DNA of 64,000 bases from JBGTLU01 sp041743935 (GTDB lineage Bacteria > Bacteroidota > Bacteroidia > Sphingobacteriales > Sphingobacteriaceae): NCBI GenBank assembly GCA_041743935.1, contig JBGTLU010000053.1:1-64000 (forward strand), written 5' to 3'. The translations under genes were made by a program, and so were the position numbers. The notes beneath the pieces are model-generated. The model saw only the letters and a program-made list of their open reading frames with translations. It had not been told where the DNA came from and did no database searches. Within the stretch, counting starts at the first letter, position 1; each line of letters opens with the position of its first letter. Below, one piece after another: positions 1-8,457 of this stretch.

Positions 1-818
1 GATGCTTCAAATGCCCCCTTGGCAATACCTAAGCCTAATGCAGCGATAGATATACGTCCACCATCCAATATTTTCATGGCTTGTTTAAATCCTTCGCCTT
101 CTGCTCCTAGTAGATTTTCTTTGGGAACACGACAGTTATCAAAAATCATCTCGGTAGTTTCGGAAGCACGCATGCCTAATTTATTTTCTTTTTTGCCGGC
201 TGAGAAACCAGGTGTACCACGCTCAACTACAATAGCACTAATTCCTTTAGAACTTCCTTTTTCGCCGGTACGTACCATAACAACGGCAACATCGCCGGAT
301 TTACCATGGGTAATCCAGTTTTTTGCGCCATTAATCACGTAATGATCTCCGTCTAAAACTGCGGTTGTATTCATCCTTAATGCATCAGAACCGGTATTTG
401 CTTCGGTTAAACCCCAAGCACCAATCCATTGTGCCGTTGCTAATTTAGGCAACCATTTACGTTTTTGTTCTTCGTTGCCAAAAGCTAGAATGTGTCCGGT
501 ACCTAATGAGTTATGTGCTGCAACCGATAAGCCAACCGAACCACAAACTTTTGCAATTTCTACAATGGTGGTTACGTACTCGTGGTAGCCAAAACCTGAG
601 CCGCCATATTCTGTTGGGACCAAAACTCCCATTAATCCTAATTCTCCTAATTTTTTGAAGGTATCTACCGGAAAGTGTTGCGCTTCATCCCATTCCATTA
701 CATACGGACGGATGTGTTTTTCGGTAAAATCGCGCACCATGTCGCGCACCATCTTTTGGTTCTCTGTCATCTCGAAATCGATGCCAGGCAAAGTTAAATC
801 AGTATAGATATCAGACAT
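1..818 (-). CDS. Acyl-CoA dehydrogenase (partial, C-terminus outside window)
   Basis: FAD-dependent oxidation of an acyl-CoA to the trans-2-enoyl-CoA, in fatty-acid or branched-chain amino-acid breakdown in the cytoplasm. About 272 N-terminal residues are visible. They begin MSDIYTDLTLPGIDFEMTEN and include the family signatures GAWGLTEANTGSDA and KNWITHG (FAD/substrate contacts), then VPKENLLGAEGEGFKQ and LDGGRISIAALGLG. The ATG at 816-818 fits the family start. The remaining C-terminal part, with the catalytic Glu region, lies beyond base 1. The gene starts 11 bp after the apt stop, so the two may be cotranscribed. The family is certain; the acyl-chain specificity cannot be read from this. 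Confidence 0.93.
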   Translation of the reverse strand, partial: MSDIYTDLTLPGIDFEMTENQKMVRDMVRDFTEKHIRPYVMEWDEAQHFPVDTFKKLGELGLMGVLVPTEYGGSGFGYHEYVTTIVEIAKVCGSVGLSVAAHNSLGTGHILAFGNEEQKRKWLPKLATAQWIGAWGLTEANTGSDALRMNTTAVLDGDHYVINGAKNWITHGKSGDVAVVMVRTGEKGSSKGISAIVVERGTPGFSAGKKENKLGMRASETTEMIFDNCRVPKENLLGAEGEGFKQAMKILDGGRISIAALGLGIAKGAFEA

Positions 819-829
819 ATTTTGGAGGA

Positions 830-1360
830 TTAATAAGTTGTCAAATTTATGATTTTATTACAGTATTTAGCAATTAAATCTTCTCCACCCAAAAAATCTA
901 AGTTCACTAAAAAACAAGCAGCACTTACTTTTGCACCTAGTTTTTCTATCAATTTTGCCGATGCAATAGCCGTACCTCCGGTAGCCAATAAATCATCGTG
1001 TAAGAGTACTTGTTGACCGGGTTTTAAGGCATCTGCATGTATTTCTACCGTGGCTGTGCCATATTCTAAATCATATTTCTGCTGAATTGTTTTTGCCGGC
1101 AATTTTCCAATTTTACGGATGGGTATAAATGGAACGTTTAACCGTTGAGCAATCATCATCCCAAATAAAAAACCCCTGCTTTCTATACCTACCACCGCAC
1201 TAATGGGTGTATGTGCTAATCTTTTTACAAATTCATCGGCAATATCTCTACATAATATAGGATCGGTAAGAATGGGCGTTATGTCTTTGAAAACTATTCC
1301 GGGTTTCGGGAAATCTGGAATATCACGGATAGCCGTTTTTATGCGCTCTTCTAATAACAT
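830..1360 (-). CDS. apt: Adenine phosphoribosyltransferase
   Basis: Cytoplasmic purine salvage: adenine + PRPP gives AMP + PPi. The 176-residue product matches the family's 170-180. The PRPP-binding loop VLLHDDLLATGGTA lies at residues 118-131, and the N-terminal DFPKPGIVFKDITP and GIESRGFLFG segments are typical of APT. The open frame continues upstream to a TTG at 1420, but the ATG at 1358-1360 puts MLLEERIKTAIRDIPDFP at the N-terminus as in homologues, so that start is chosen. It lies between a helix-hairpin-helix gene and an acyl-CoA dehydrogenase on the same strand. Confidence 0.95.
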   Translation of the reverse strand: MLLEERIKTAIRDIPDFPKPGIVFKDITPILTDPILCRDIADEFVKRLAHTPISAVVGIESRGFLFGMMIAQRLNVPFIPIRKIGKLPAKTIQQKYDLEYGTATVEIHADALKPGQQVLLHDDLLATGGTAIASAKLIEKLGAKVSAACFLVNLDFLGGEDLIAKYCNKIINLTTY

Positions 1361-1448
1361 CGTTTTAAAATATGAAATGTGAAATGTATTTTGGGAGAAT
1401 CTTAACAAACTATCACTCAATCACTATCTTACCCCCATCACTACAAAC

Positions 1449-2330
1449 CTAAAATTTTAAATAAGGCGCTAACTTACGAATTGTTTCTGGTGGGATGGCT
1501 CCAATTTTCAACAAATCATCTGGCGATTTAAACCTACCATGTTGCTTACGATAATTGATGAGGGCATTTATCTGATTAAAACGTAAATAAGGGGATGTTT
1601 TTAGGTCATCAAATTCTGCGGTGTTGATATTTATGTATCTGATTGTTGTAGAATCTACCCATAATTGGGGTGCCAATTCATCGTATTTTGCTGAATCAAC
1701 ACCCCAAACTTCGCGAAGTTGAGCTTTTGTGTAAAATCCGCCCAACCTATCTCGGTATTTTAGGATACGAGAAGCGAAAGCAGGACCTATACCTCTCACT
1801 TCTGTAAGTTGAGCAGAATCTACACTATTAATTTCTAGGTAAATTATTTTGCGCTCAAAAGGTTTTTTTTCTACGGGAGTAAATGTTACTGCATCCGCTG
1901 TTTTAATCTGGATGTATGGCTCTAATCTTTCAAAATCGGCATCTGTGATGGAATAAATTTTCTTAAAATCTTCGGGCGTTCTAAACTTTCCGCCCTTGGT
2001 ACGATAATTTATTAAGGTTTTAATTTGGAAGGGTTTGAGGCCTAGTTCTTCAAATTTTTTTTCGGGCAAAGTATTTGGGTCGAATGGAAAAAGCCGTAAA
2101 GTGGAGTTGTTATTTTTTTCAAATTCCTCCTCATCTGCAGCAATGATTTCTTCTTTTAAATTAGATGTAATTTTTTTAATTTCATCAAAATTATACTCGG
2201 TTTTTGGTACAAAAAATGCTGCAATGTATGGGGAAAGTATAATCAAAATGAGAAGGAATAAAAGAACTATAATGCCATTGAATTCTTTTTTCGATATTGC
2301 AAACCAATTATATAAAAATCGTTTGAACAT
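1449..2330 (-). CDS. Membrane-anchored helix-hairpin-helix (ComEA-like) protein
   Basis: A 293-residue protein with one N-terminal transmembrane segment (about residues 19-41) followed by a linker and three helix-hairpin-helix units (about 80-140, 165-215 and 230-285). Each carries the turn signature LTEVRGIGPAFASRILKYR or a variant. Such HhH units bind DNA backbone non-specifically, and ComEA uses two of them to catch incoming DNA. The Bacteroidota protein is longer, and its role in DNA uptake is inferred, not shown. No comEC or other competence gene is nearby. It is transcribed divergently from the acyltransferase at 2379, with 48 bp between them. Confidence 0.85.
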   Translation of the reverse strand: MFKRFLYNWFAISKKEFNGIIVLLFLLILIILSPYIAAFFVPKTEYNFDEIKKITSNLKEEIIAADEEEFEKNNNSTLRLFPFDPNTLPEKKFEELGLKPFQIKTLINYRTKGGKFRTPEDFKKIYSITDADFERLEPYIQIKTADAVTFTPVEKKPFERKIIYLEINSVDSAQLTEVRGIGPAFASRILKYRDRLGGFYTKAQLREVWGVDSAKYDELAPQLWVDSTTIRYININTAEFDDLKTSPYLRFNQINALINYRKQHGRFKSPDDLLKIGAIPPETIRKLAPYLKF

Positions 2331-2378
2331 AAGAGACGCTTAACGATAGTTTAAATATCGTAATTTTATAATTAAATC

Positions 2379-4160
2379 ATGCCTGAAGAGAAAATTATAA
2401 CGCCCGACCAGTTCAAGAATGCATTGAAATTGGACAAAATTCCGATGCCTGGGTTATCGCAATTCTTAATGGAGTTAATGAAGATTAACAAGATTAACGA
2501 AGTGTATAATGAGTGTAAGGATAAATCGGGGGTAGAATTTGTAGATAAAGTTCTAGAAACTGTAGGGGTTAAAGTAGAAATAAACGAAGATGAATTAAAA
2601 AATATCCCTACCGAGGGTGCTTTTATTGCGGTAGCAAATCATCCGTATGGTGGTATTGAAGGCTTGGTATTATTAAAAATACTTTGTACTGCACGCCCTG
2701 AGGCTAAAATTATGGTCAATTTCATTTTGAAAATGATACCCACCATTGCTGATAATTTCATTGCTGTAAATCCATTTGAAAACATAAAAAGTGTTTCGAG
2801 TTTAACGGGCATGAAAACTACTTTTGAGTTATTGAGAGATGGTGTACCAATTGGCATTTTCCCTGCAGGAGAAGTTTCTACTTATAAAACATCCACCCAA
2901 ACCATAACAGACCGACTATGGAGCCCTGTAGTTGGTAGAATGATACAAAAAGCAAAAGTTCCGGTATTACCTATTTATTTTCACGGAAATAATGGATTAC
3001 TATTTAACATTTTAAGTTACATCCACCCAAATTTAAGAACTGCCAAATTACCGTCTGAGCTGTTCAATAAACAAGGTAAAGTAATGCAAGTGCGAATTGG
3101 CAGACCTATTACCACAAAAGAAATAGCTGCAATACCAAACCCAGATAGACTTTTACGTTTTCTGAGAGCCAGAACGTATGCCATGAGTTCGCCTTATGCA
3201 CGTGAAGGCGGTGAGCTCAGAAAGTTTTTTAGCCCAGATATTTTCAGGGTATTTAAAAGGCCAAAAGAAATTATTCCGGCAGTATCTCCTGATTTATTGG
3301 AAGCAGAGATTGAACCTTTAAGAGAGCGTTCTTTATTACTTACCGAGAAAGATTATGAACTTTTCTCGGCACCTGCCCAAAACATTCCGAATATACTAAG
3401 AGAAATAGGTAGGTTAAGAGAACAAACATTTAGAGAAGTTGGCGAAGGCACCAACAAACAAATAGACATTGATGAATTTGATTTGTACTACAATCACTTA
3501 TTTATATGGGATAAAGCTGCACGAAAAATAGTAGGAGCCTACAGAATTGGCAAAGGGAAAGATATCTTGTATGAGTATGGTAAAAAAGGATTTTATATAG
3601 ATTCTTTGTTTAAGATGAGTTCTAAGATGAATCCAATTTTAAATCAGGCTTTAGAGTTAGGCAGATCATTTGTAGTAAAAGAGTACCAGCAAAGAGCTTT
3701 ACCACTATTCTTACTGTGGAAAGGAATTTTAATATTTCTGTTCAGAAATCCGGAATATAGATACTTAATTGGACCAGTAAGCATTAGCAATAATTTTTCG
3801 AAACTATCTAAAGCATTAATCTATAATTACATTAGAAAGAATTGCTACGACGAAGAATTATCTAAATTAGTAACACCCAAGAAGAAATTTGAAATAAAAA
3901 ACCTAAAAATTGATTCGGAAGTATTGTTGGAAGAGAGTAAAGACATAAAAACACTAGACAATTTGATTGCAGATATAGAAAAAGATCATAACAAAATTCC
4001 GGTGTTGGTAAGGCAATATTTAGCATTAAATGCTAAAATTATCGCTTTTAATGTAGACCCTAAGTTTAACGATTCGATGGATGGATTTTTGGTTTTAGAT
4101 CTTCATCAAATTCCACCAGAAAAAATTCAAATGCTGAGTAAAAATACGGATTTAGGCTAA
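2379..4160 (+). CDS. Two-domain acyltransferase, PlsC-like + OlsB/GNAT-like (OlsF-type)
   Basis: 593 residues joining two acyltransferase domains. The N-terminal part (about 60-270) is PlsC/LPLAT-like: VANHPYGGIEGL stands where the HX4D motif is expected, and IGIFPAGEVS is the FPEG-like block. The C-terminal part (about 310-590) resembles the OlsB N-acyltransferase, with EIGRLREQTFREVGEG and later IGPVSISNNF. In the OlsF family of Serratia and flavobacteria this order gives a bifunctional enzyme: the C-terminal domain N-acylates an amino acid and the N-terminal domain adds the second acyl chain by O-acylation. The substrate here could be ornithine or glycine; it is not readable from sequence. 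No other aminolipid gene is adjacent. Confidence 0.8.
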   Translation: MPEEKIITPDQFKNALKLDKIPMPGLSQFLMELMKINKINEVYNECKDKSGVEFVDKVLETVGVKVEINEDELKNIPTEGAFIAVANHPYGGIEGLVLLKILCTARPEAKIMVNFILKMIPTIADNFIAVNPFENIKSVSSLTGMKTTFELLRDGVPIGIFPAGEVSTYKTSTQTITDRLWSPVVGRMIQKAKVPVLPIYFHGNNGLLFNILSYIHPNLRTAKLPSELFNKQGKVMQVRIGRPITTKEIAAIPNPDRLLRFLRARTYAMSSPYAREGGELRKFFSPDIFRVFKRPKEIIPAVSPDLLEAEIEPLRERSLLLTEKDYELFSAPAQNIPNILREIGRLREQTFREVGEGTNKQIDIDEFDLYYNHLFIWDKAARKIVGAYRIGKGKDILYEYGKKGFYIDSLFKMSSKMNPILNQALELGRSFVVKEYQQRALPLFLLWKGILIFLFRNPEYRYLIGPVSISNNFSKLSKALIYNYIRKNCYDEELSKLVTPKKKFEIKNLKIDSEVLLEESKDIKTLDNLIADIEKDHNKIPVLVRQYLALNAKIIAFNVDPKFNDSMDGFLVLDLHQIPPEKIQMLSKNTDLG

Positions 4161-4181
4161 TCAAAAGCAGAATTTATCCTC

Positions 4182-4634
4182 TTACTTTTTCATTAAACGG
4201 GCAAGTTCAACTTTGCTTTCTCTGTCCTTAATACTATCGCGCTTATCGTGTAATTTTTTACCTTGAGCTAGCCCAATTTCTATTTTAGCATATCCCCTTT
4301 CATTGACAAACATTTTAAGTGGAATTACCGTTAACCCTTTATCTATAAGTTTGGCAGAGAGTTTTTTAAGTTCGTTCTTCTTTAATAATAAAACCCTATC
4401 TCTCTTTGCTTCGTGGTTGTAAAAAGAGCCATGAGAGTATTCAGAAATATGCAAATTACGGATGTATAAAATATCGTCTAAAAAAGCACAATATGCATCG
4501 CTCAAATTGGCTTTACCTTGACGAATAGATTTAATTTCTGTACCTAAAAGTTGTACCCCGGCTATGTAGGTATCTAAAATCTGATATTCGAAAAATGCTC
4601 GTTTATTTTTTATTTGAAGATCTGGTGCCGACAT
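4182..4634 (-). CDS. smpB: SsrA-binding protein SmpB
   Basis: Binds tmRNA and delivers it to stalled ribosomes for trans-translation. The 150-residue product has the family's usual length and blocks: NKRAFFEYQILDTYIAGVQLLGTEIKSIRQGKANL at the start (oligonucleotide-binding barrel) and GLAQGKKLHDKRDSIKDRE near the end, the basic C-terminal tail that enters the mRNA channel. It converges on the acyltransferase gene with 21 bp between the stops, and is followed closely, on the same strand, by the end of the mntR-mntH operon. Its RNA partner ssrA is in the same window at 27607-27974. Confidence 0.97.
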   Translation of the reverse strand: MSAPDLQIKNKRAFFEYQILDTYIAGVQLLGTEIKSIRQGKANLSDAYCAFLDDILYIRNLHISEYSHGSFYNHEAKRDRVLLLKKNELKKLSAKLIDKGLTVIPLKMFVNERGYAKIEIGLAQGKKLHDKRDSIKDRESKVELARLMKK

Positions 4635-4642
4635 ACATCTAT

Positions 4643-6523
4643 TTATACAATTAATACAGGTATTTTTACATTATGCCGAACGGAATCGACAGTGGCACCA
4701 AATATAACATCTTTAATTCCTTTATGGCCATGCGAACCCATTACTAATAATTCGGCTTCATAATCTTTAACTAAAGCGGCAATAGCTTTTGCCGGATTGC
4801 CGTAGCCAATTTTCACTTCAACTTTATATCCTAAAGCGGTTAAATCATCGGCATATTTTTGGATATTTTTTTCATCCGTTCTGGTTTCTAAATCCAAGAT
4901 GTTTTCTCCGATGTATTGTGCACCAGCTGTTTCTACAATATGTATTAAAACATAATCTGCTTTTTTACCACCCTGAAAAATAGCATATCTGATAGTGTCT
5001 TTATCTTTATCAGAGAAATCAATGGTCAATGCAATTTTTTTGTACACCACCGGATTTAACTCTTTTATATCCATCGCATTGCCATGCGGCACCAAAATTT
5101 TATTGGCCTGATATTTTTTAATAAGAGGAGCAAACGTAACGTACGCTAAAAGTGCAGCAACTAGGATTGTAAGTGGTATAACAATCGTTTTTATGTAGAT
5201 AGCCGTTTGCGGAGAATCATTTATCCAACCAGAAATTTCTTCTATTACCAATTGAACATTAAGGCTTACAATGATAATTGCGGCCGACCATGCCAAGATT
5301 TTCATCCACGTTTTAATAGTAAATTCTTTCATTTTTAGCCTATCACTATTAAAATGAATAAGTGGAATAACGGCAAAACCCAACTGCAAACTAAGTACAA
5401 CTTGACTTAAAATGAGTAGTGCCCCTAACTTTTCTTCTCCAAAATAAACAATGGTAATGTATGCCGGCGTGATGGCAATTAATCTAGTTATTAATCTACG
5501 TAGCCAAGGTCTAATTCTTAGATTTAAATAGCCTTCCATTACAATTTGGCCAGCCAATGTACCAGTTATGGTAGAACTTTGCCCAGAAGCAATTAATGCA
5601 ATGGCAAATAATGCTGGAGCTAGTTTTCCGAATATATTTTCTAGCATTAGGTGGGCATCTTGTATTTCGGCAATATGGAATAATCCATTTTTGAAAAATG
5701 CTGTTGCAGCCAAAATTAAGATGGCAGCATTTACTAAAAAAGCCAAATTTAAAGCAACTGCTGTATCAATGAAATTATATTTAAGTGCTTGCCAAATACC
5801 CTTAGAAGTACGTTCAATTTTTCTGGTTTGTACCAAGGAAGAGTGCAAATAAAGATTGTGAGGCATTACCGTTGCACCAATTATCCCGATTGCAATATAC
5901 AAGGCATTTCCGCTTAGCATTTCGGGAACAAATCCACCAACTATATCGGTTAATGCGGGCTTGGTTATAAACATCTCAACCAAAAAGGATAATCCAATAA
6001 TAAATACCATGGATACAATAAAAAGTTCCATGATGCGAATTCCCCTATTCATGAGCATCAATAATAGTAGGGTATCAAAAACGGTGATGGTAACTCCCCA
6101 TATTAAAGGTATACCAAATAGCAATTGCAACCCGATTGCCATACCAATAATTTCGGCCAAATCGCAAGCTGCAATAGCTATTTCTGCTAAAATATATAAT
6201 GGAATATTTATAAAAGGCGGATAATTAGCTCTGGATGCCTGAGCTAAATCCATTCCTTGAACTACTCCCAAACGTGCACTTAATGTTTGTAAGAGTAATG
6301 CCATTAGGTTTGACATGAGTAGCACCCAAATTAGAGAGTAACCAAATTGGCTTCCGCCGGCAATATCGGTTGCCCAATTGCCCGGATCCATGTAACCCAC
6401 ACTGACTAAATAAGCCGGTCCAATAAATGCTAAAAACTTTTTCCACTTACCTGCTTTTTTGGCAACATCAATGCTGCCATGAACTTCGCTTAGCGACTTG
6501 CCGTCTGTATGTGGAATTTTCAT
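4643..6523 (-). CDS. mntH: NRAMP Mn2+/Fe2+ transporter fused to a UspA domain
   Basis: Proton-coupled manganese/iron importer of the inner membrane. Residues about 25-450 are the NRAMP core with its metal-site helices: TM1 GYMDPGNWATDIAGG (DPGN) and TM6 GATVMPHNLYLHSS (MPHN). Unlike canonical MntH (about 410 residues), this 626-residue protein continues into a universal-stress-protein domain (about 490-626) with the nucleotide-binding stretch VMGSHGHKGIKDVIFGATV. The fused domain could gate transport by ATP or another nucleotide; that is inference. The ATG overlaps the mntR stop by 4 bp (ATGA), so the two form an operon behind the palindromic operator at 7208-7225. Confidence 0.93.
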   Translation of the reverse strand: MKIPHTDGKSLSEVHGSIDVAKKAGKWKKFLAFIGPAYLVSVGYMDPGNWATDIAGGSQFGYSLIWVLLMSNLMALLLQTLSARLGVVQGMDLAQASRANYPPFINIPLYILAEIAIAACDLAEIIGMAIGLQLLFGIPLIWGVTITVFDTLLLLMLMNRGIRIMELFIVSMVFIIGLSFLVEMFITKPALTDIVGGFVPEMLSGNALYIAIGIIGATVMPHNLYLHSSLVQTRKIERTSKGIWQALKYNFIDTAVALNLAFLVNAAILILAATAFFKNGLFHIAEIQDAHLMLENIFGKLAPALFAIALIASGQSSTITGTLAGQIVMEGYLNLRIRPWLRRLITRLIAITPAYITIVYFGEEKLGALLILSQVVLSLQLGFAVIPLIHFNSDRLKMKEFTIKTWMKILAWSAAIIIVSLNVQLVIEEISGWINDSPQTAIYIKTIVIPLTILVAALLAYVTFAPLIKKYQANKILVPHGNAMDIKELNPVVYKKIALTIDFSDKDKDTIRYAIFQGGKKADYVLIHIVETAGAQYIGENILDLETRTDEKNIQKYADDLTALGYKVEVKIGYGNPAKAIAALVKDYEAELLVMGSHGHKGIKDVIFGATVDSVRHNVKIPVLIV

Positions 6524-7176
6524 TTCAACACCAAAATATTGTTGGAAACTTCTTTGCTTAAATAAATAACTGTCCCCTCTTCTGCTTGTAGTTGCATAGA
6601 TCCGTCATAATCACTTTTTTCTAAAACAGTAACCGATTTTCCGAGTACTAGTTTTAATTTCTCTAAATACTGTAAAAAAGATATACTATGATCGCGAACT
6701 CCAGATATTTTTGCTTTTTCGTTTTCTTTTAGTTTGGATAATTGCACAAACTCATTTTTTGCAAAAGAACCGCCTTTACTTGGTATCGGGTCGCCATGCG
6801 GATCGAATCTTGGATTGTCTAAATAATTTGCCAAACGGTCCATTAGTTCTTCAGAATTTATGTGTTCTAATTCCTCAGCAATATCATGCACCTCATCCCA
6901 TTTAAAATTTAATTTTTCTACCAAAAAAACTTCCCAAAGCCTGTGTTTTCTAACAATTTGTAAGGCAATTTTTTCACCTTCTTTAGTTAGAGTGACTCCC
7001 TGATATTTTGTGTAATTAATTAGCTTTTTATCAGCCAATTTTTTCATCATGTCCGTAACAGATGCTGCTTTAGTATTTAGAATCTCTGCGATGGAATTGG
7101 TATTAACCGCTTCATTGCTTACTTCATATAACTTGTAAATAGCCTTCAAATAATTTTCTTCGGTTTGGGATTGCAT
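6520..7176 (-). CDS. mntR: DtxR/MntR-family metal-dependent repressor
   Basis: 218-residue metal-sensing repressor. The N-terminal winged helix (about 5-70) reads EENYLKAIYKLYEVSN followed by NSIAEILNTKAASVTDMMKKL. The dimerisation/metal-binding domain (about 70-140) has the ligand-bearing segments EVFLVEKLNFKWDEVHDIAEELEH and DRLANYLDNPRFDPHGDPIP. A FeoA/SH3-like tail follows (about 150-218). It is translationally coupled to the NRAMP gene downstream, which makes Mn2+ (or Fe2+) the likely co-repressor. The perfect palindrome 32 bp before its start overlaps the promoter region, so autoregulation of the operon is expected. Confidence 0.93.
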   Translation of the reverse strand: MQSQTEENYLKAIYKLYEVSNEAVNTNSIAEILNTKAASVTDMMKKLADKKLINYTKYQGVTLTKEGEKIALQIVRKHRLWEVFLVEKLNFKWDEVHDIAEELEHINSEELMDRLANYLDNPRFDPHGDPIPSKGGSFAKNEFVQLSKLKENEKAKISGVRDHSISFLQYLEKLKLVLGKSVTVLEKSDYDGSMQLQAEEGTVIYLSKEVSNNILVLK

Positions 7177-7192
7177 AGGCGTATATTTTATA

Positions 7193-7200
7193 CAAATCTA
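7193..7200 (-). promoter_or_regulatory. -7 promoter element of mntR-mntH
   Basis: On the minus strand this reads TAGATTTG, an exact match to the Bacteroidota -7 consensus TAnnTTTG, 17 bp before the mntR ATG. No clear -33 TTG is seen at the usual distance; that region is occupied by the palindrome at 7208-7225. Confidence 0.6.
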
Positions 7201-7207
7201 ATAAATA

Positions 7208-7225
7208 ATTTAGATTAATCTAAAT
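7208..7225. promoter_or_regulatory. Probable MntR operator palindrome
   Basis: Perfect 18-bp palindrome ATTTAGATTAATCTAAAT, directly upstream of the mntR -7 element and covering the spacer/-33 region. Its form (TTTAGnnTnAnnCTAAA-like) resembles operators of DtxR/MntR repressors. It lies between divergent mntR and the Lrp-family gene, so it could affect both. Confidence 0.7.
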
Positions 7226-7249
7226 AGAATTTATTCCAAATATTCTCCT

Positions 7250-7257
7250 TAACTTTG
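7250..7257 (+). promoter_or_regulatory. -7 promoter element of the Lrp-family gene
   Basis: TAACTTTG matches TAnnTTTG exactly, 33 bp before the ATG at 7291. No -33 TTG is obvious. Confidence 0.55.
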
Positions 7258-7290
7258 CATTTGTAATGAAATAAAATTTCGAAAAAAACC

Positions 7291-7779
7291 ATGAGTCACC
7301 ACCTAGACAAAATCGACTTAAAGATAATTCGCCTATTACAAACCGATGGGAGAATTACTAATTTGCAATTATCCACCGAAGTTGGATTATCTCCAGCACC
7401 TACGTTAGAGCGTGTTCGAAAACTGGAAAATGCTGGATATATTAAAAGTTATCATGCTCGTGTGGATGAGGAAGCATTGGGTTATGGGGTTAAAACATTT
7501 GTTCAATTAACCATTAATCTAAATATACCAGATGCACGTAATAATTTTATAAAAAAAGTGCACGAAATTGAAGAGATAACCGAATGTTATCACGTTACCG
7601 GTTCGTCTGATTTTTTATTGAAAGTTATGGTTAAAGACATGCGAGATTACGAGAGACTGGTATTAGACAAATTGAGCAAAATTGGCGAAATAAGTCATCA
7701 GCAGTCAATGGTTATTTTGTCTACCATAAAATACAACCCAGCGATACCAAATAATACGGTTATACCTGCCAAATTATAG
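7291..7779 (+). CDS. Lrp/AsnC-family transcriptional regulator
   Basis: 162 residues, the usual family size. Residues 5-55 form the winged helix-turn-helix (DLKIIRLLQTDGRITNLQLS, then GLSPAPTLERVRKLENAGYI). Residues about 70-150 form the RAM ligand-binding/oligomerisation domain, including ITECYHVTGSSDFLLKVMVKD. It probably senses an amino acid and acts as an octameric regulator; its targets are not evident from this locus. Divergent from mntR. Its 3' end overlaps the ung 3' end by 20 bp, convergent. Confidence 0.93.
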   Translation: MSHHLDKIDLKIIRLLQTDGRITNLQLSTEVGLSPAPTLERVRKLENAGYIKSYHARVDEEALGYGVKTFVQLTINLNIPDARNNFIKKVHEIEEITECYHVTGSSDFLLKVMVKDMRDYERLVLDKLSKIGEISHQQSMVILSTIKYNPAIPNNTVIPAKL

Positions 7780-8428
7780 GATTTAAATCAAGCGAGTTTA
7801 AATGCTCATTGGTTTTAGAAAAATGCTTACAGCCAAAAAATCCATAGTGAGCCGAAAAAGGCGATGGATGTGCGGCAGTAAGCATTTTGTGTTTAGTTGA
7901 ATCAATTAACTCCGCTTTAGCTTTGGCGTAATTGCCCCAAAGTAAAAAAATAAGGTTTTGTTTTTTATCAGATAGGGTTTTAATTACACTATCGGTAAAG
8001 ATTTCCCATCCTTGTTTTTGATGAGAACCTGCTTGATTTGCCCTTACAGTTAGGGTTGAATTGAGCATTAAAACTCCTTGTTTTGCCCAGCTCTCTAAAT
8101 TGCCATGCTTTGGTATGTTGCATCCCAAATCGGTGTGTAATTCTTTAAAAATGTTTTGTAATGAGGGAGGAGTTTGAATTCCGTTTTGAACAGAAAAGCA
8201 TAATCCATGCGCTTGGTTAGGACCATGATACGGGTCTTGGCCAAGAATTACTACTTTAACTTCGTTAAAAGGAGTTAAATTAAATGCATTAAAAATTTCG
8301 GAACTTTTAGGATAAACAATGTGTCGTTTTTTTTCATCTAACAAAAATGCTTTTAAATTATGCATGTACTCTTTTTCGAATTCAGCACCAATTACTTCTA
8401 ACCAGGAAGCATGCATTTGAGCAGACAT
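7760..8428 (-). CDS. ung: Uracil-DNA glycosylase
   Basis: Removes uracil from DNA at the start of base-excision repair. 222 residues, the length of family 1 UDG. The catalytic water-activating motif ILGQDPYHGPNQAHGLCFSV covers about residues 61-80 with Asp65. The leucine/histidine loop HPSPFSAHYGFFGCKHFSKTN lies near the C-terminus. It ends inside the 3' end of the convergent Lrp-family gene and sits 29 bp downstream of the lysS stop-side neighbour's coordinates on the same strand, so it may be read through from lysS. Confidence 0.97.
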   Translation of the reverse strand: MSAQMHASWLEVIGAEFEKEYMHNLKAFLLDEKKRHIVYPKSSEIFNAFNLTPFNEVKVVILGQDPYHGPNQAHGLCFSVQNGIQTPPSLQNIFKELHTDLGCNIPKHGNLESWAKQGVLMLNSTLTVRANQAGSHQKQGWEIFTDSVIKTLSDKKQNLIFLLWGNYAKAKAELIDSTKHKMLTAAHPSPFSAHYGFFGCKHFSKTNEHLNSLDLNPIIWQV

Positions 8429-8457
8429 ATTACCAAAGTTTTCTACAGAAAATTAGT

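Noticed and set aside
1361..1420. TTG start adding 20 residues to apt
   Set aside because: The added residues do not belong to the family and the ATG at 1360 gives the canonical N-terminus.
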